From the NCBI GenBank assembly GCA_965226435.1, contig CBDDCY010000008.1, positions 310,001-374,000 on the forward strand: a DNA stretch of 64,000 nucleotides. The letters run 5' to 3'. Positions 1 to 9,192 of this stretch are shown piece by piece (position 1 is the stretch's first letter; every line of letters begins with the position of its first letter). A program made the position numbers and the translations under genes. The notes beneath the pieces are model-generated. The model saw nothing but the letters and a program-made list of their open reading frames with translations. It made no database searches and was not told the DNA's origin. The stretch comes from UBA6623 sp965226435. GTDB lineage: Bacteria; Acidobacteriota; Terriglobia; Bryobacterales; UBA6623.

Positions 1-1056
1 CTCGCTTCGCTGCTCGTGACGTGGGTCGTCGTGGAGGCGGTCGTGGTGCCGCTCGAGTTGCTGGTGCCGTCTGAGTTTCACGATCGCCACGCGACTCTCT
101 TTGGCTTGTTTGAGCCGCACCCGGATTTAGGTTTTCGCGCTCGTCCGAAGCTACGAAATTTTCAAGTCAGTTGGCGAGACGATTCTCTCACTGGAACGTA
201 TAGCACGGACGATTTCGGCTTCCGCAACGTAGGTCGTGATTACGCGGACAGCGAGATTTTCTTTGTCGGTGACTCGTTTACTTGGGGTGTGTGGGTTCCT
301 CGTGAAGACACCTTTCCGGACCTGGTGGGCCGCGAGCTGGGCGTCGAAATTTCGAATCTCGGTCAAGAGAGCTACTACATCGAGCAGTATCACAAAGTGG
401 CGCGCCGGGCTCTTCAATGGGGCCGGCCTCGTCGCGTTGTCGTCGGTTTGTTCGCCAACGACCTAACGGCGCCGATGAACGATGATGATTTCGCGAATTT
501 CTACGAGCGGTTCGGCTGGAACCAATACCGCTCTTATCCTCTCTACAAGAAGACGTTTGTGTACCAGGCCGCCGGCTTTCTGGAGGGTCTGGTGGACCGA
601 GTCGCGATCGCGGTCGGCGGTCGGTCGCCACCGCCGCCTTCCCATCTCGATCGTCGAAGCGACTCGGCGGGGATGGAGTTTTATCGCCAACTCGGCGTGC
701 ATCCGAACTACTTCACACAGTCTTTCCACCTCGTGATGGAGCCTAAGTTCCGAACCCTGCTGGAGGAAATCATCGATCGAGACGTCGAGCCGGTTGTCTT
801 TCTACTGCCCTCGAAAGAATCGGCGTACAAAGACGTCTATTCGCGGCTATTTCCGGGAGACTACTTGGACACGGAGGAAACAGCGTACCGCCGGTTGTGT
901 GAAATCGCCAATGCGCTCTCAGTCACCTGCGTCGATCTAACACCGGCGTTTCGTGACCGCGGCCGAGCGGTGGATACATATTTTCACCGCGATCCGCACT
1001 GGAACCGCGAAGGCCACCGTCTGGCGGCCGAGGAAATCGTGAAGCACTTGCGCTGA
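1..1056 (+). CDS. SGNH/GDSL hydrolase-like protein, 5' end cut by window edge
   Basis: The frame is open from the first base (CTC GCT TCG CTG CTC GTG), so the true start lies left of the window; a GTG at 16 is only an internal candidate. The visible N-terminus is hydrophobic (a run of Val and Leu), consistent with the end of a membrane anchor. The block I motif GDSFTWG carries the SGNH serine, and a late DPHWNREGH segment fits the block V Asp-x-x-His pair, so the catalytic set looks complete. Proteins of this type act as esterases or acyltransferases on surface glycans. It converges on the carbamoyltransferase/SxtJ pair, and such proteins often occur near carbamoyltransferases in polysaccharide or secondary-metabolite loci. 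The exact substrate cannot be read from the sequence. Confidence 0.75.
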   Translation, partial: LASLLVTWVVVEAVVVPLELLVPSEFHDRHATLFGLFEPHPDLGFRARPKLRNFQVSWRDDSLTGTYSTDDFGFRNVGRDYADSEIFFVGDSFTWGVWVPREDTFPDLVGRELGVEISNLGQESYYIEQYHKVARRALQWGRPRRVVVGLFANDLTAPMNDDDFANFYERFGWNQYRSYPLYKKTFVYQAAGFLEGLVDRVAIAVGGRSPPPPSHLDRRSDSAGMEFYRQLGVHPNYFTQSFHLVMEPKFRTLLEEIIDRDVEPVVFLLPSKESAYKDVYSRLFPGDYLDTEETAYRRLCEIANALSVTCVDLTPAFRDRGRAVDTYFHRDPHWNREGHRLAAEEIVKHLR

Positions 1057-1150
1057 GCCCACAGGCTGGATGGGACTAGAGCAAGGCTAGTGGGGCCACC
1101 GGCCGCGCCGGCTCGTTCAGGGGAGAAACTTGGTGAAGGGTTCGCCGGGA

Positions 1151-1171
1151 CCGCGCCGCACGGCGGCGCGG
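1151..1171. terminator. Perfect GC-rich hairpin between convergent genes
   Basis: Two 9-base arms (1151-1159 and 1163-1171) are perfectly complementary around a 3-base loop. The hairpin lies between the convergent ends of the SGNH gene (1056) and the SxtJ-like gene (1259), where a two-way transcription stop would be expected. There is no T tract on either side, so intrinsic termination is uncertain. Confidence 0.35.
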
Positions 1172-1258
1172 CTCGGGTGGGTGAACGTCCGATCTATTGG
1201 TAGCAGTTGTGAATCTCCGGGCAGCGCGAAATTTGAAGTTTCAGGTTAGAGCAGCTGC

Positions 1259-1633
1259 TCAGAATAGCCGCTCGTACTGCTCGCGCGGCTGCCGCGTCTT
1301 GGCGCGGGGAATCCAGTAGCTGTCTTGCCGCGGTCCGCGGCGATGGAAGATGTCGCGCCCGAAAAGTCGCATCACGCAACCATAGGGAGTGATCACCAAG
1401 TAGAACATGAGTGAAAGCAATATGCGGCTGTTGATGTAGCCGAGCACTCCGGCGAAGGTCATCCAGCCCACGTAGAACTTCCGCGAAGCCCACGGCGACA
1501 ATAGACCGATCGCTATTAAGACGCCGCCGATGCCACCCGTCACCGATGTCACGGTGGGGCGGCCCTGCCAATAGTTCCAGCCGGCGATCAATAAAAACAC
1601 GCCGCCGACCATCAGGGTCGATTTCTTCTCCAT
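1259..1633 (-). CDS. SxtJ-like small membrane protein
   Basis: This 124-residue protein has about four hydrophobic segments (roughly residues 7-20, 30-47, 55-72 and 73-90) and a basic, tryptophan-containing tail. Size, topology and position directly after a NodU-type carbamoyltransferase match the SxtJ family named from the saxitoxin cluster, whose function is unknown. The start at 1633 (MEKKS) lies 20 bp after the carbamoyltransferase stop; an upstream start at 1696 would overlap that gene and adds non-hydrophobic residues, so I prefer 1633. No clear Shine-Dalgarno precedes it, so translation may be coupled to the upstream gene. The small DUF5989 protein that often accompanies this pair was not seen on either side. 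Confidence 0.7.
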   Translation of the reverse strand: MEKKSTLMVGGVFLLIAGWNYWQGRPTVTSVTGGIGGVLIAIGLLSPWASRKFYVGWMTFAGVLGYINSRILLSLMFYLVITPYGCVMRLFGRDIFHRRGPRQDSYWIPRAKTRQPREQYERLF

Positions 1634-1652
1634 GCGCGGATCGCCGGGCAGG

Positions 1653-3482
1653 CTAGTCAAGTTGGAACTCCTCCTGCCAGGAGGTGTCTTCCTCAAAAAC
1701 GCCTTGGTCCTCTTTGTACAAGACGAAATCGTTCAGCACAAGCACGTCCATCTCGGTGCGCATGAAACAGCGATACGCGTCCTCGGGTGTGCAGACAATC
1801 GGCTCGCCGCGGACGTTAAACGAAGTATTCACGACCAACGGGCACCCGGTTAATCCCGCGAACTCGGCGATGAGGTCATAGTAGGGGCCGTTTTCTTCCT
1901 TGCGCACCGTTTGCACGCGCGCGGAATAGTCGACATGCGTGATGGCCGGGACCGTCGAACGCGGCACATTCAGCCTCTCGATTCCGAACAATTTCTCCTG
2001 CTCGTCGGTCATGGCGATACGGAGGTTCTCCCGCACCGGCGCGACCAGCAACATGTACGGTGAGTCGCCCTCCATTTCGAAATACTCCGCGACAAACTCA
2101 CGCAAGACCGAGGGAGCAAAGGGGCGGAAGCTCTCGCGGTACTTGATCTTCAAGTTCATCATCGACTGCATTTTTCGCGAACGAGGGTCGCCCAGAATGC
2201 TCCGCCCGCCGAGTGCACGCGGACCAAATTCCATGCGGCCCTGGAACCAGCCGACGACCTTTTCATTCGCCAGCTCGGCGGCAACCGACTCGATCATGCC
2301 TCGTTGGGGCAAGCGTCGATAGCGTGCGTCGAGCCCGTCGAGCAGCGTCTGAATTTCGTCCGCCGACGCAGCCGGCCCCAGATAGGAACCCTTCATGCCG
2401 TCGATGCGACCTTGGCAAACGTCTTGAACACTCCGCGGCTTGTCGAGATGCTGATACCAGACCGACAGCGCCGCCCCGAGTGCTCCCCCGGCATCTCCGG
2501 CGGCGGGTTGGATCCAGATTTCCTCGAACGGACCCTCGCGCAGCAGGCGCCCGTTACCGACGCAGTTGAGCGCGACACCCCCGGCCATGCAGAGATTCTT
2601 CTTGCCGGTTTCCTTGTGGACGTGGCGGGCCATGCGCAGCATCGCGATCTCGGTGACTTCTTGCACCGACCGAGCCAAGTCCATTTCGCGTTGCGTGAGC
2701 TGCGACTCCGGTTCCCGCCGAGGTCCGCCGAACAACTCGTCAAAAGCGCGGTTCGTCATTGTCAGGCCCTGGCAGTAGTTGAAGTACCGCATGTTGAGCC
2801 GCAAGGAACCGTCTTCGCGCAGGTCGATCAGATCATCGAGAATCTTTTGCGTGAAACGGGGCTCGCCATAGGGCGCCAGGCCCATGATCTTGTATTCGCC
2901 GGAGTTGACTTTGAAGCCCGTGTAATAGGTGAAAGCCGAGTACAGCAAACCGAGCGAGTGCGGGAAGTGCAATTCGCCCAGTAGATGCACTTCGTTGCCT
3001 TCGCCGTAGCCGTACGTCGTGGTCGCCCATTCGCCCACGCCGTCGATCGTCAACAGCGCGGCGTCTTCAAAGGGCGATGGGAAAAAGGCGCTGGCGGCGT
3101 GCGACTCATGGTGTTCGGTGAAGAGCACTTTCCCCGAGCCGCCACATTCCTTTGCGATTTGCTCTCGCATCCACAACTTTTCGCGCAGCCAAAGCGGCAT
3201 CGCTTGCAGAAACGAGCGGATGCCCTCGGGAGCGTAGTCGAGATAGGTTTCGAGCAAGCGCTCGAATTTCTGGAACGGCTTGTCGTAGAAGACGACGTAG
3301 TCGACGTCGGCCGCCCCGATGCCCGCCTCTCGCAGACAATACTCGACGGCGTTCGAGGGAAAGCGGTGATCGTGCTTCTTGCGTGTGAAGCGCTCTTCCT
3401 GCGCGGCCGCGATGATTTCGCCGTCACGGACAAGCGCGGCCGCCGAGTCGTGGTAGTAGGCGGATAGACCAAGGATGTTCAT
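1653..3482 (-). CDS. Carbamoyltransferase, NodU/CmcH (SxtI-like) family
   Basis: The 609-residue protein starts MNILGLSAYYHDSAAALV, the typical opening of carbamoyltransferases that move a carbamoyl group from carbamoyl phosphate through carbamoyl-adenylate to an O or N acceptor. Visible motifs are the metal-binding HHESHAASAF near residue 126, GEYKIMGLAPYG, GGVALNCVGNG, GPRALGGRSILGDPR near residue 420, and the C-terminal NTSFNVRGEPIVCTPEDAY. Length and motif order match an intact Kae1-like domain plus C-terminal carbamoyltransferase domain. The start at 3482 is chosen over 3494 because homology begins at MNILG. It is transcribed with the SxtJ-like gene. The acceptor is unknown; with an SGNH protein adjacent, a surface or secreted glycan is a reasonable guess. 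Confidence 0.9.
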   Translation of the reverse strand: MNILGLSAYYHDSAAALVRDGEIIAAAQEERFTRKKHDHRFPSNAVEYCLREAGIGAADVDYVVFYDKPFQKFERLLETYLDYAPEGIRSFLQAMPLWLREKLWMREQIAKECGGSGKVLFTEHHESHAASAFFPSPFEDAALLTIDGVGEWATTTYGYGEGNEVHLLGELHFPHSLGLLYSAFTYYTGFKVNSGEYKIMGLAPYGEPRFTQKILDDLIDLREDGSLRLNMRYFNYCQGLTMTNRAFDELFGGPRREPESQLTQREMDLARSVQEVTEIAMLRMARHVHKETGKKNLCMAGGVALNCVGNGRLLREGPFEEIWIQPAAGDAGGALGAALSVWYQHLDKPRSVQDVCQGRIDGMKGSYLGPAASADEIQTLLDGLDARYRRLPQRGMIESVAAELANEKVVGWFQGRMEFGPRALGGRSILGDPRSRKMQSMMNLKIKYRESFRPFAPSVLREFVAEYFEMEGDSPYMLLVAPVRENLRIAMTDEQEKLFGIERLNVPRSTVPAITHVDYSARVQTVRKEENGPYYDLIAEFAGLTGCPLVVNTSFNVRGEPIVCTPEDAYRCFMRTEMDVLVLNDFVLYKEDQGVFEEDTSWQEEFQLD

Positions 3483-3644
3483 GGGACCGAACACCCTGAT
3501 TCTATCAAGAGCCTTCTCGATCGGCGGGTTCCCGCGATGCCCATTTTGGTGTGCGAAAGAACTGAATTCGTGCCGTCAAAACACCGTATTGAGTCGATTG
3601 ACATTCTAGCGAGTAGTACTTTTCGCGCGGTTCGTCGCGGTTGA

Positions 3645-4271
3645 TCAATAACTCGGCACATGCCCGTTGGTTCCGACCACCGGCTTGTCGCGTTGTGTCG
3701 ATTCGACATGCTCGATCAACTCGGGGAGGCTGCCCAATAAATCGTCCAAACGTTCCTTTTCCGAGCGCCTCGCCAAGAGACGTTGCTTGAAATCAAGATC
3801 GAGCGGGAGTGCGTGCGCGATGTGAAAACTCGGCTGCGCCAGCGATGGGTCCAGAGGCTCCGGCTCGCTTACGCCCAGCAAGCCTGCCAATCGGCGCGCC
3901 AGCCCTTCGATCTGTTTGACCCGGCCTCGGTCAACCGCGGCCGCTACGGCGTCGTCGAAATATTCGACTCGTGCCTGTAGATAGGGCAATGTCGTATTCA
4001 ATTCCAACGCTTGAAAACGTCGCCGACCTCGTGTGTCGATGTCGAAACGGCCGTCGTCATGTCGCTTCGTGACGCGTTCAACCATCGCCGTGCATCCGAA
4101 TGGAGCGAGTTTGCTTTCACGAGACAAGATGATGCCGAATTCCGAGTGGCTTTCGAGCGCTTCTCCAATCAAGAGGCGGTAGCGGGGCTCAAATATGCGC
4201 AGAGGCAGTTTCGTGCCTGGAAACAGGACGACCTCGAGCGGGAACAGCGGCAGCAACTCGTCCGTGGTCAT
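3645..4271 (-). CDS. Stand-alone LON substrate-binding domain protein
   Basis: The 208-residue protein opens with PLFPLEVVLFPGTKLPLRIF and then FEPRYRLLI, the hallmark of the N-terminal substrate-binding domain of Lon proteases. There is no AAA+ or Ser-Lys protease domain, so this is the free-standing LON family, of unclear function (an adaptor or substrate-recognition role is an inference). It is divergent from the SDR gene, with about 98 bp between the starts. A GAGAAGG sequence lies roughly a dozen bases upstream of the ATG. About 160 bp to the right of the carbamoyltransferase start (3483-3644) contains no gene. Confidence 0.85.
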   Translation of the reverse strand: MTTDELLPLFPLEVVLFPGTKLPLRIFEPRYRLLIGEALESHSEFGIILSRESKLAPFGCTAMVERVTKRHDDGRFDIDTRGRRRFQALELNTTLPYLQARVEYFDDAVAAAVDRGRVKQIEGLARRLAGLLGVSEPEPLDPSLAQPSFHIAHALPLDLDFKQRLLARRSEKERLDDLLGSLPELIEHVESTQRDKPVVGTNGHVPSY

Positions 4272-4369
4272 GCTACATTATGCCTTCTCGTTGGTCGCTG
4301 GAAAACCGCGACAGGAATCATCTCGCCGCGGTACCCAACAACCGGGGCGAGTGCCGCTGGAGCCGCGGA

Positions 4370-5194
4370 GTGGAATTGCAAGGAAAGACGATATTGATCA
4401 CGGGTGCTTCGTCGGGCATCGGACGCGCCTTAGCCTCCGCGTTCGCCCGAGAAGGAGCGCGCTTGATCTTGACGGCACGGTCGCGGGAGGGGCTGGAGGC
4501 GACTGCTCGGCGGATTGCTCCCGCCGAGAGCACCATCATTGCCGCTGATTTAACCGATCCCGCGTCACTCCACATGCTTACCGAGGAAGTGCGGAAACGT
4601 TTCCCGACTCTCGACGTGCTGATCAACAATGCTGGCGTCGGCCTCTATGCGCCGTCCTTCCTGGCCGACCCCGAGAAAGTTCGGTCCATGTTTACCCTGA
4701 ACTTGCTGGCTCCCGTCGAGTTGACCCGTTGCCTGGTTCCCCTCATTCCGCGCGGCGGCGCAATCGTCAATATCAGCTCGATCGCCGGGAAGGTGCCGCT
4801 CCCATGGCTTACCCTTTATTCGTCGTCGAAGTTCGCATTGAACGCCTTTTCCGACGGCCTACGGATGGAGTTGACGCCCGCCGGTATTCAGGTACTATGC
4901 GTATGCCCCGGGTACGTCGATACGGCGTTCCGGCGGAACGTCTTGGTCGGTGAGATTCCGGAAAAAGTCGCCGGGCAGAAACGCTTCATGATCACGGCCG
5001 AACAGTGCGCCGCGGCAACTCTCGAAGGCCTAAGGCGGGGCAAGCGAACCGTCGTGACGCCAAAAATAGGTTGGGCCCTGACGGCCGTGACGCGTCTATT
5101 GCCCGGTGTCGTCTTTGGACGCATGACCGGGATGAATACGCCGCTAACTCTCGACCACCGCGCCGATGCCGGTGAACCGGCGGAAAAATCATAA
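4370..5194 (+). CDS. Short-chain dehydrogenase/reductase (SDR), classical type
   Basis: The 274-residue protein has the full classical SDR set: TGASSGIG at residues 11-18 for NAD(P) binding, NNAG in the central strand, a serine followed by YSSSK (YxxxK) as the catalytic pair, and a PGYVDT cofactor-loop motif. I use the GTG start at 4370, preceded by GGAG at a suitable distance, because it puts the Rossmann motif at the normal position; an ATG at 4280 would add 30 unrelated residues. The last stretch is hydrophobic (around ALTAVTRLLPGVVFG), which suggests membrane contact. Its stop codon directly abuts aroK, so the two are probably co-translated. The substrate is unknown. Confidence 0.85.
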   Translation: MELQGKTILITGASSGIGRALASAFAREGARLILTARSREGLEATARRIAPAESTIIAADLTDPASLHMLTEEVRKRFPTLDVLINNAGVGLYAPSFLADPEKVRSMFTLNLLAPVELTRCLVPLIPRGGAIVNISSIAGKVPLPWLTLYSSSKFALNAFSDGLRMELTPAGIQVLCVCPGYVDTAFRRNVLVGEIPEKVAGQKRFMITAEQCAAATLEGLRRGKRTVVTPKIGWALTAVTRLLPGVVFGRMTGMNTPLTLDHRADAGEPAEKS

Positions 5195-5722
5195 ATGCAC
5201 ATCAGGCTCAAGTCCACGCCGGGCATCTATTTGGCGGGCTTCATGGGCTGTGGCAAGACGACCGTGGGGCGCAAGCTGGCCGAACGATTGGCCTGGGACT
5301 TCATCGACCTCGACGATGAAATCGAACGCCGAGCCGGAAGCGAGATCGGCGAAATATTCGCAAAGTTCGGGGAGCAAACTTTTCGCGCCATCGAGCGCGA
5401 CGCCCTCATCGAGCAGGCCCACCTGGTAAGGACCGGTCGGGCGCGCGTCGTCGCTCTCGGTGGCGGCACCTTCGCCGATGAGCGCAATCGGGATACGATG
5501 AAACAGGCGGGAATTTCGTTATGGCTCGACGTTCCGCTCGAACAGCTGTGGGAGCGCGTGTCGGGCTACGGGCACCGTCCCCTGGCGGGTGACCGCGCGG
5601 CGTTCGAGGATTTGTACAAGAAGCGCCTGGAAGACTACGCGAAAGCGGACTTCACCATTGCGGCGGGGGCGGGCGAGCCCGAGCGAATCGTCGACGACGC
5701 GCTGGCCTTGTCGTTGTTCTAG
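5195..5722 (+). CDS. aroK: Shikimate kinase
   Basis: The 175-residue enzyme phosphorylates shikimate with ATP in the aromatic amino acid pathway. It has the Walker A loop GFMGCGKTT (residues 15-23), the shikimate-binding DLDDEIE segment near residue 40, a conserved arginine in FRAIERDAL, the GGGTF loop near residue 88, and the HRPL lid region. Length and motif spacing are normal. The ATG immediately follows the TAA of the SDR gene with no gap, so translation is probably coupled. No other shikimate-pathway gene is nearby. Confidence 0.93.
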   Translation: MHIRLKSTPGIYLAGFMGCGKTTVGRKLAERLAWDFIDLDDEIERRAGSEIGEIFAKFGEQTFRAIERDALIEQAHLVRTGRARVVALGGGTFADERNRDTMKQAGISLWLDVPLEQLWERVSGYGHRPLAGDRAAFEDLYKKRLEDYAKADFTIAAGAGEPERIVDDALALSLF

Positions 5723-5790
5723 CCTGTCTAGGAAATGCCGCACGGGCCGTTTTTCGTCGTCGGGAATTGCCGATCTGAAGAGGAACCCCA

Positions 5791-6486
5791 GTGTCCGACC
5801 CCCTGCTTCAGGCCGATCATCTGACCAAGACCTTTCAGAGTGGCCCGTCGAGTCTAACGGTTCTCGACGAAGTCACGTTCGATGTGGACGCCGGGGAGAG
5901 CTTGGCGCTGGTCGGAGAATCCGGCGCCGGCAAATCCACTCTGCTCTACTTGCTCGGCGGACTGGATGAACCGACCGCGGGAGAGGTTCTCTTCGAATCC
6001 CGCCCCCTGTCGGGGCACTCGGAAGAGGAACTGGCTTTCTACCGCGGCCGCCAAATTGGCTTTGTTTGGCAAAACTACCACTTGCTGCCCGAGTTCACCG
6101 CCCTCGAAAATGCCGCCATGCCGTTGCTGATCGCCGGTGAGCCGGCGGATACCGCGTATCCCAAAGCCGGCCTATGGCTTGAGAGGGTGGGGCTGGCCGA
6201 TCGCGCCGAGCATCGCGCCGGCGAGCTTTCCGGCGGCGAGCAACAGCGTGTGACCATCGCGCGCGCCCTGACGCCCGCGCCGAAAATCCTGCTGGCCGAC
6301 GAGCCGACAGGCAACCTTGATAGCGTCACGGGCGCCTCGATCGTCGATCTGTTACTCTCGCTGCCCCAGAATTGTGGGTTGGGTCTCGTGGTAGCGACTC
6401 ACAATCGAGAGTTTGCCGCGCGTTGTAATCGTACGCTGAAAGTAAGAGCGGGGAAGATTTCGGCCGTGGGGGACGAAATGGATTAG
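5791..6486 (+). CDS. ABC transporter ATPase, LolD/MacB type
   Basis: The 231-residue ATPase has Walker A GESGAGKST (residues 42-50), the Q-loop in WQNYHLLPEFTALENAAMPLL, the signature LSGGEQQR near residue 147, Walker B ILLADEPTGNLDS, and the H-loop ATHNRE. The sequence around the Q-loop and the GNLDS ending are typical of the LolD/FtsE/MacB group, which extracts lipoproteins or drives other membrane processes. It starts at GTG 5791. No LolC/E-type permease gene lies next to it, which is unusual for this family, so lolD identity is probable but not proven. A short GC-rich inverted repeat (6525-6537) follows the stop. Confidence 0.82.
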   Translation: MSDPLLQADHLTKTFQSGPSSLTVLDEVTFDVDAGESLALVGESGAGKSTLLYLLGGLDEPTAGEVLFESRPLSGHSEEELAFYRGRQIGFVWQNYHLLPEFTALENAAMPLLIAGEPADTAYPKAGLWLERVGLADRAEHRAGELSGGEQQRVTIARALTPAPKILLADEPTGNLDSVTGASIVDLLLSLPQNCGLGLVVATHNREFAARCNRTLKVRAGKISAVGDEMD

Positions 6487-6662
6487 GGAGAGGTTGCGCC
6501 GACTCGGGTGGGCGGCGTCGCGATGGGCGGACCGCCCAAGTCGTTGGCGGCTATCGGATTCGCGGACGACGATTTGGCCCTTGCGTTCCCCCGCGGATCG
6601 ATGGTGGGTTGATATGATGAAGAAGCGCAGTTTCGGCGCCCGCTAAGGGGATCGGAAGAGAT

Positions 6663-9149
6663 ATGTTCGAACGCTATACCGAGAAAGCTCGGCGAGTCAT
6701 CTTCTTCGCCCGGTATGAAGCGAGTCAATTCGGCAGTCCCTACATCGAGAGCGAACACCTCTTGCTGGGGCTGATCCGTGAAGACAAAGCCTTGGCGAAC
6801 CGTTTCCTGCGTTCGCATGCCGCGGTCGAATCGATCCGAAAACAGATCGAAGCCCACACGACGGTTCGTGAGAAGGTGTCGACATCGGTCGACTTGCCTC
6901 TAAGCCACGAATGCAAACGCGTGCTCGCCTACGCCGCCGAGGAGGCCGAGCGACTATCTCACAAACACATTGGAACCGAGCATCTGCTGCTCGGATTGCT
7001 GCGGGAAGAAAAGTCTTTCGCCGCCGAGATCCTGCATGAACGCGGCCTGCGCTTGGCGACGATTCGCGAAGAGTTGGCACGGTCGCAATCGGAAAAACTC
7101 CTTTCGAACCGTCCGAAGGAAAGCTCGCTGCTGGCCGAGTTCAGCCGCGACTTGACGCAATCCGCCGTGGACGCCGCGCTCGATCCGCTGGTGGGGCGGG
7201 CAAATGAAGTTGAGCGCGTCATCCAAATTCTTTGCCGCCGCACGAAAAACAACCCGGTTCTGATCGGCGAATCCGGCGTCGGCAAGACGGCCATCGTTGA
7301 AGGCCTCGCGCAACGCATCGCCGATGGCGTGGTCCCTTCGTTCTTAGCCGAAAAGCGCATCCTGGCGCTGGATTTGTCGCTGATCGTCGCCGGTACGAAA
7401 TACCGCGGACAATTCGAAGAGCGTCTGAAAACCATCATGAAAGAGTTGATGGAAAATCAGAATGCAATCATCTTCATCGATGAGCTGCACACTCTGGTCG
7501 GCGCCGGCTCCGCCGAAGGCTCGCTCGACGCCGCGAATATTCTCAAGCCCGCTCTCTCTCGCGGCGAAATTCAGTGCATTGGCGCCACGACGCCGGCTGA
7601 GTTTCGCAAATCGATCGAGAAAGACCGTTCGCTCGAGCGCCGCTTCCAGGCTGTCAAGGTCAACCCGCCCAGCGAGGAAGAGGCCGTTCAGGTGCTCTTC
7701 GGCATCAAGGACCGCTACGAAAAGTTTCACGCGGTGGCCTACACCGACGAGGCCGTGGAAGCCGCCGTCTACACCTCGAGCCGTTACATCCCTGACCGCT
7801 TCCTGCCCGACAAGGCGATCGATCTGGTCGACGAAGCCGGCGCCCGTGTGAAATTGCGCCAAACGACGATGCCCGAGGAGATCTCCGAGGTTCACAAGCG
7901 CATCAAGTTCATCGTGCACCGCATGGAAAACGCCATCGCGAACCACGAGTTCGAGAAGGCCCGTTTCTATTCCGATGAAGAGCGCAAGGAACGCGAAAAC
8001 CTGCGTGTCCTGCGCGAAAAGTACAACCTCGACGAAACCGCGACCGCCTCGGTGACCAAGGACGACATCGAAGACGTCGTCGCTCGTTGGACCGGCGTTC
8101 CCATGACCTCGATCAAGGAAGAGGAACTGGCGAAGCTGCTGCGAATCGAGGAAGAACTGCACCACCGCGTCGTCAGCCAAGAGAAAGCCATTTCAGCGTT
8201 GGCGCGAGCGATTCGACGTTCCCGCGCGGGTTTGAAGTCCGCCGCTCGACCGGCCGGATCGTTCCTGTTTCTGGGGCCGACCGGTGTAGGAAAGACCGAA
8301 GTAGCTCGAGCACTCGCCGAATCGCTTTTTGGAAGCGAAAAAACGCTGGTGCGCTTCGATATGTCCGAGTTCATGGAAAAACACTCGGTCTCGAAGCTGA
8401 TCGGTTCGCCTCCCGGGTATGTGGGCTACGAAGAGGGCGGTCAGTTGACCGAACGCGTCAAGCGCGCGCCCTATTCGATCATTCTGCTCGACGAGATCGA
8501 GAAGGCACACCCGGATCTATTAAACATTCTTTTGCAGGTTTTCGAGGATGGCCAGTTGACCGACGGGCTCGGCAATACGGTTGATTTCAAGAATACGATC
8601 ATCATCATGACCTCGAACCTCGGGGCCCGCTACCTGCAGAAGCAGTCGCGGATTGGATTCGAAGGCTCCTCCAAGGAAGAGGCCGACGCCAAAGCCGAGG
8701 CCGAGGTTCTGAACGAAGTCAAGCGGGTTTTTAACCCCGAGTTTATTAACCGTATCGACGAGCTGATCATCTTCTCGTCGTTGACGGATGACGATCTGAT
8801 CAAGATCATCGGCCTGATGGTCGGACAGATCAACGAGAATCTCGTTCGGAAAGAGATTCACATTCGCCTCAACGAGGACGCCGCCCAATACATTCTCGAC
8901 GAGACCTGCGGCGACCGCAACTACGGGGCCCGACCATTGCGGAGAGCCCTTCAGAAATTCATTGAAGATCCACTATCTGAAGCTCTGATTCAAGGGCAGT
9001 TACCGAAACCGGCCGATCTTGAAATCTTCCTTGAAAAAGACGGGATGTATTACCGCCCCGTGGACGAGGGCGGGGAGGCGGAATCCGGTGATGAGGGTGA
9101 AGGCGGCGTCGCCGTAGCCCAGGCCACCCCGCTTTACATGTTCTCTTAG
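6663..9149 (+). CDS. clpC: Clp protease ATP-binding subunit ClpC
   Basis: The 828-residue AAA+ unfoldase feeds substrates to ClpP. Residues 1-140 form two Clp-N repeats, the first AAA+ domain has Walker A GESGVGKT at about 202-209, a UVR-like coiled segment lies near residues 405-440 (the feature separating ClpC from ClpA), and the second AAA+ domain has GPTGVGKTE near 540 followed by the sensor and D2 motifs. The C-terminus ends in an acidic and glycine-rich tail. The ATG at 6663 is preceded by GGAAGAG at good spacing. The gene stands alone: no mcsA, mcsB or ctsR is adjacent, and I saw no CtsR-type direct repeat in the 176 bp upstream. Confidence 0.95.
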   Translation: MFERYTEKARRVIFFARYEASQFGSPYIESEHLLLGLIREDKALANRFLRSHAAVESIRKQIEAHTTVREKVSTSVDLPLSHECKRVLAYAAEEAERLSHKHIGTEHLLLGLLREEKSFAAEILHERGLRLATIREELARSQSEKLLSNRPKESSLLAEFSRDLTQSAVDAALDPLVGRANEVERVIQILCRRTKNNPVLIGESGVGKTAIVEGLAQRIADGVVPSFLAEKRILALDLSLIVAGTKYRGQFEERLKTIMKELMENQNAIIFIDELHTLVGAGSAEGSLDAANILKPALSRGEIQCIGATTPAEFRKSIEKDRSLERRFQAVKVNPPSEEEAVQVLFGIKDRYEKFHAVAYTDEAVEAAVYTSSRYIPDRFLPDKAIDLVDEAGARVKLRQTTMPEEISEVHKRIKFIVHRMENAIANHEFEKARFYSDEERKERENLRVLREKYNLDETATASVTKDDIEDVVARWTGVPMTSIKEEELAKLLRIEEELHHRVVSQEKAISALARAIRRSRAGLKSAARPAGSFLFLGPTGVGKTEVARALAESLFGSEKTLVRFDMSEFMEKHSVSKLIGSPPGYVGYEEGGQLTERVKRAPYSIILLDEIEKAHPDLLNILLQVFEDGQLTDGLGNTVDFKNTIIIMTSNLGARYLQKQSRIGFEGSSKEEADAKAEAEVLNEVKRVFNPEFINRIDELIIFSSLTDDDLIKIIGLMVGQINENLVRKEIHIRLNEDAAQYILDETCGDRNYGARPLRRALQKFIEDPLSEALIQGQLPKPADLEIFLEKDGMYYRPVDEGGEAESGDEGEGGVAVAQATPLYMFS

Positions 9150-9192
9150 ACAGGCTTCGCCCGTTTGAAGCTTTTCCTTAGGTTCCGAGCTT

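Noticed and set aside
1057..1258. Search for a DUF5989 gene after the SxtJ-like gene
   Set aside because: No small hydrophobic open frame was found on either strand.
7344..8180. 278-codon minus-strand open frame
   Set aside because: Lies wholly inside clpC on the opposite strand and has no homology pattern; it arises from GC codon bias.
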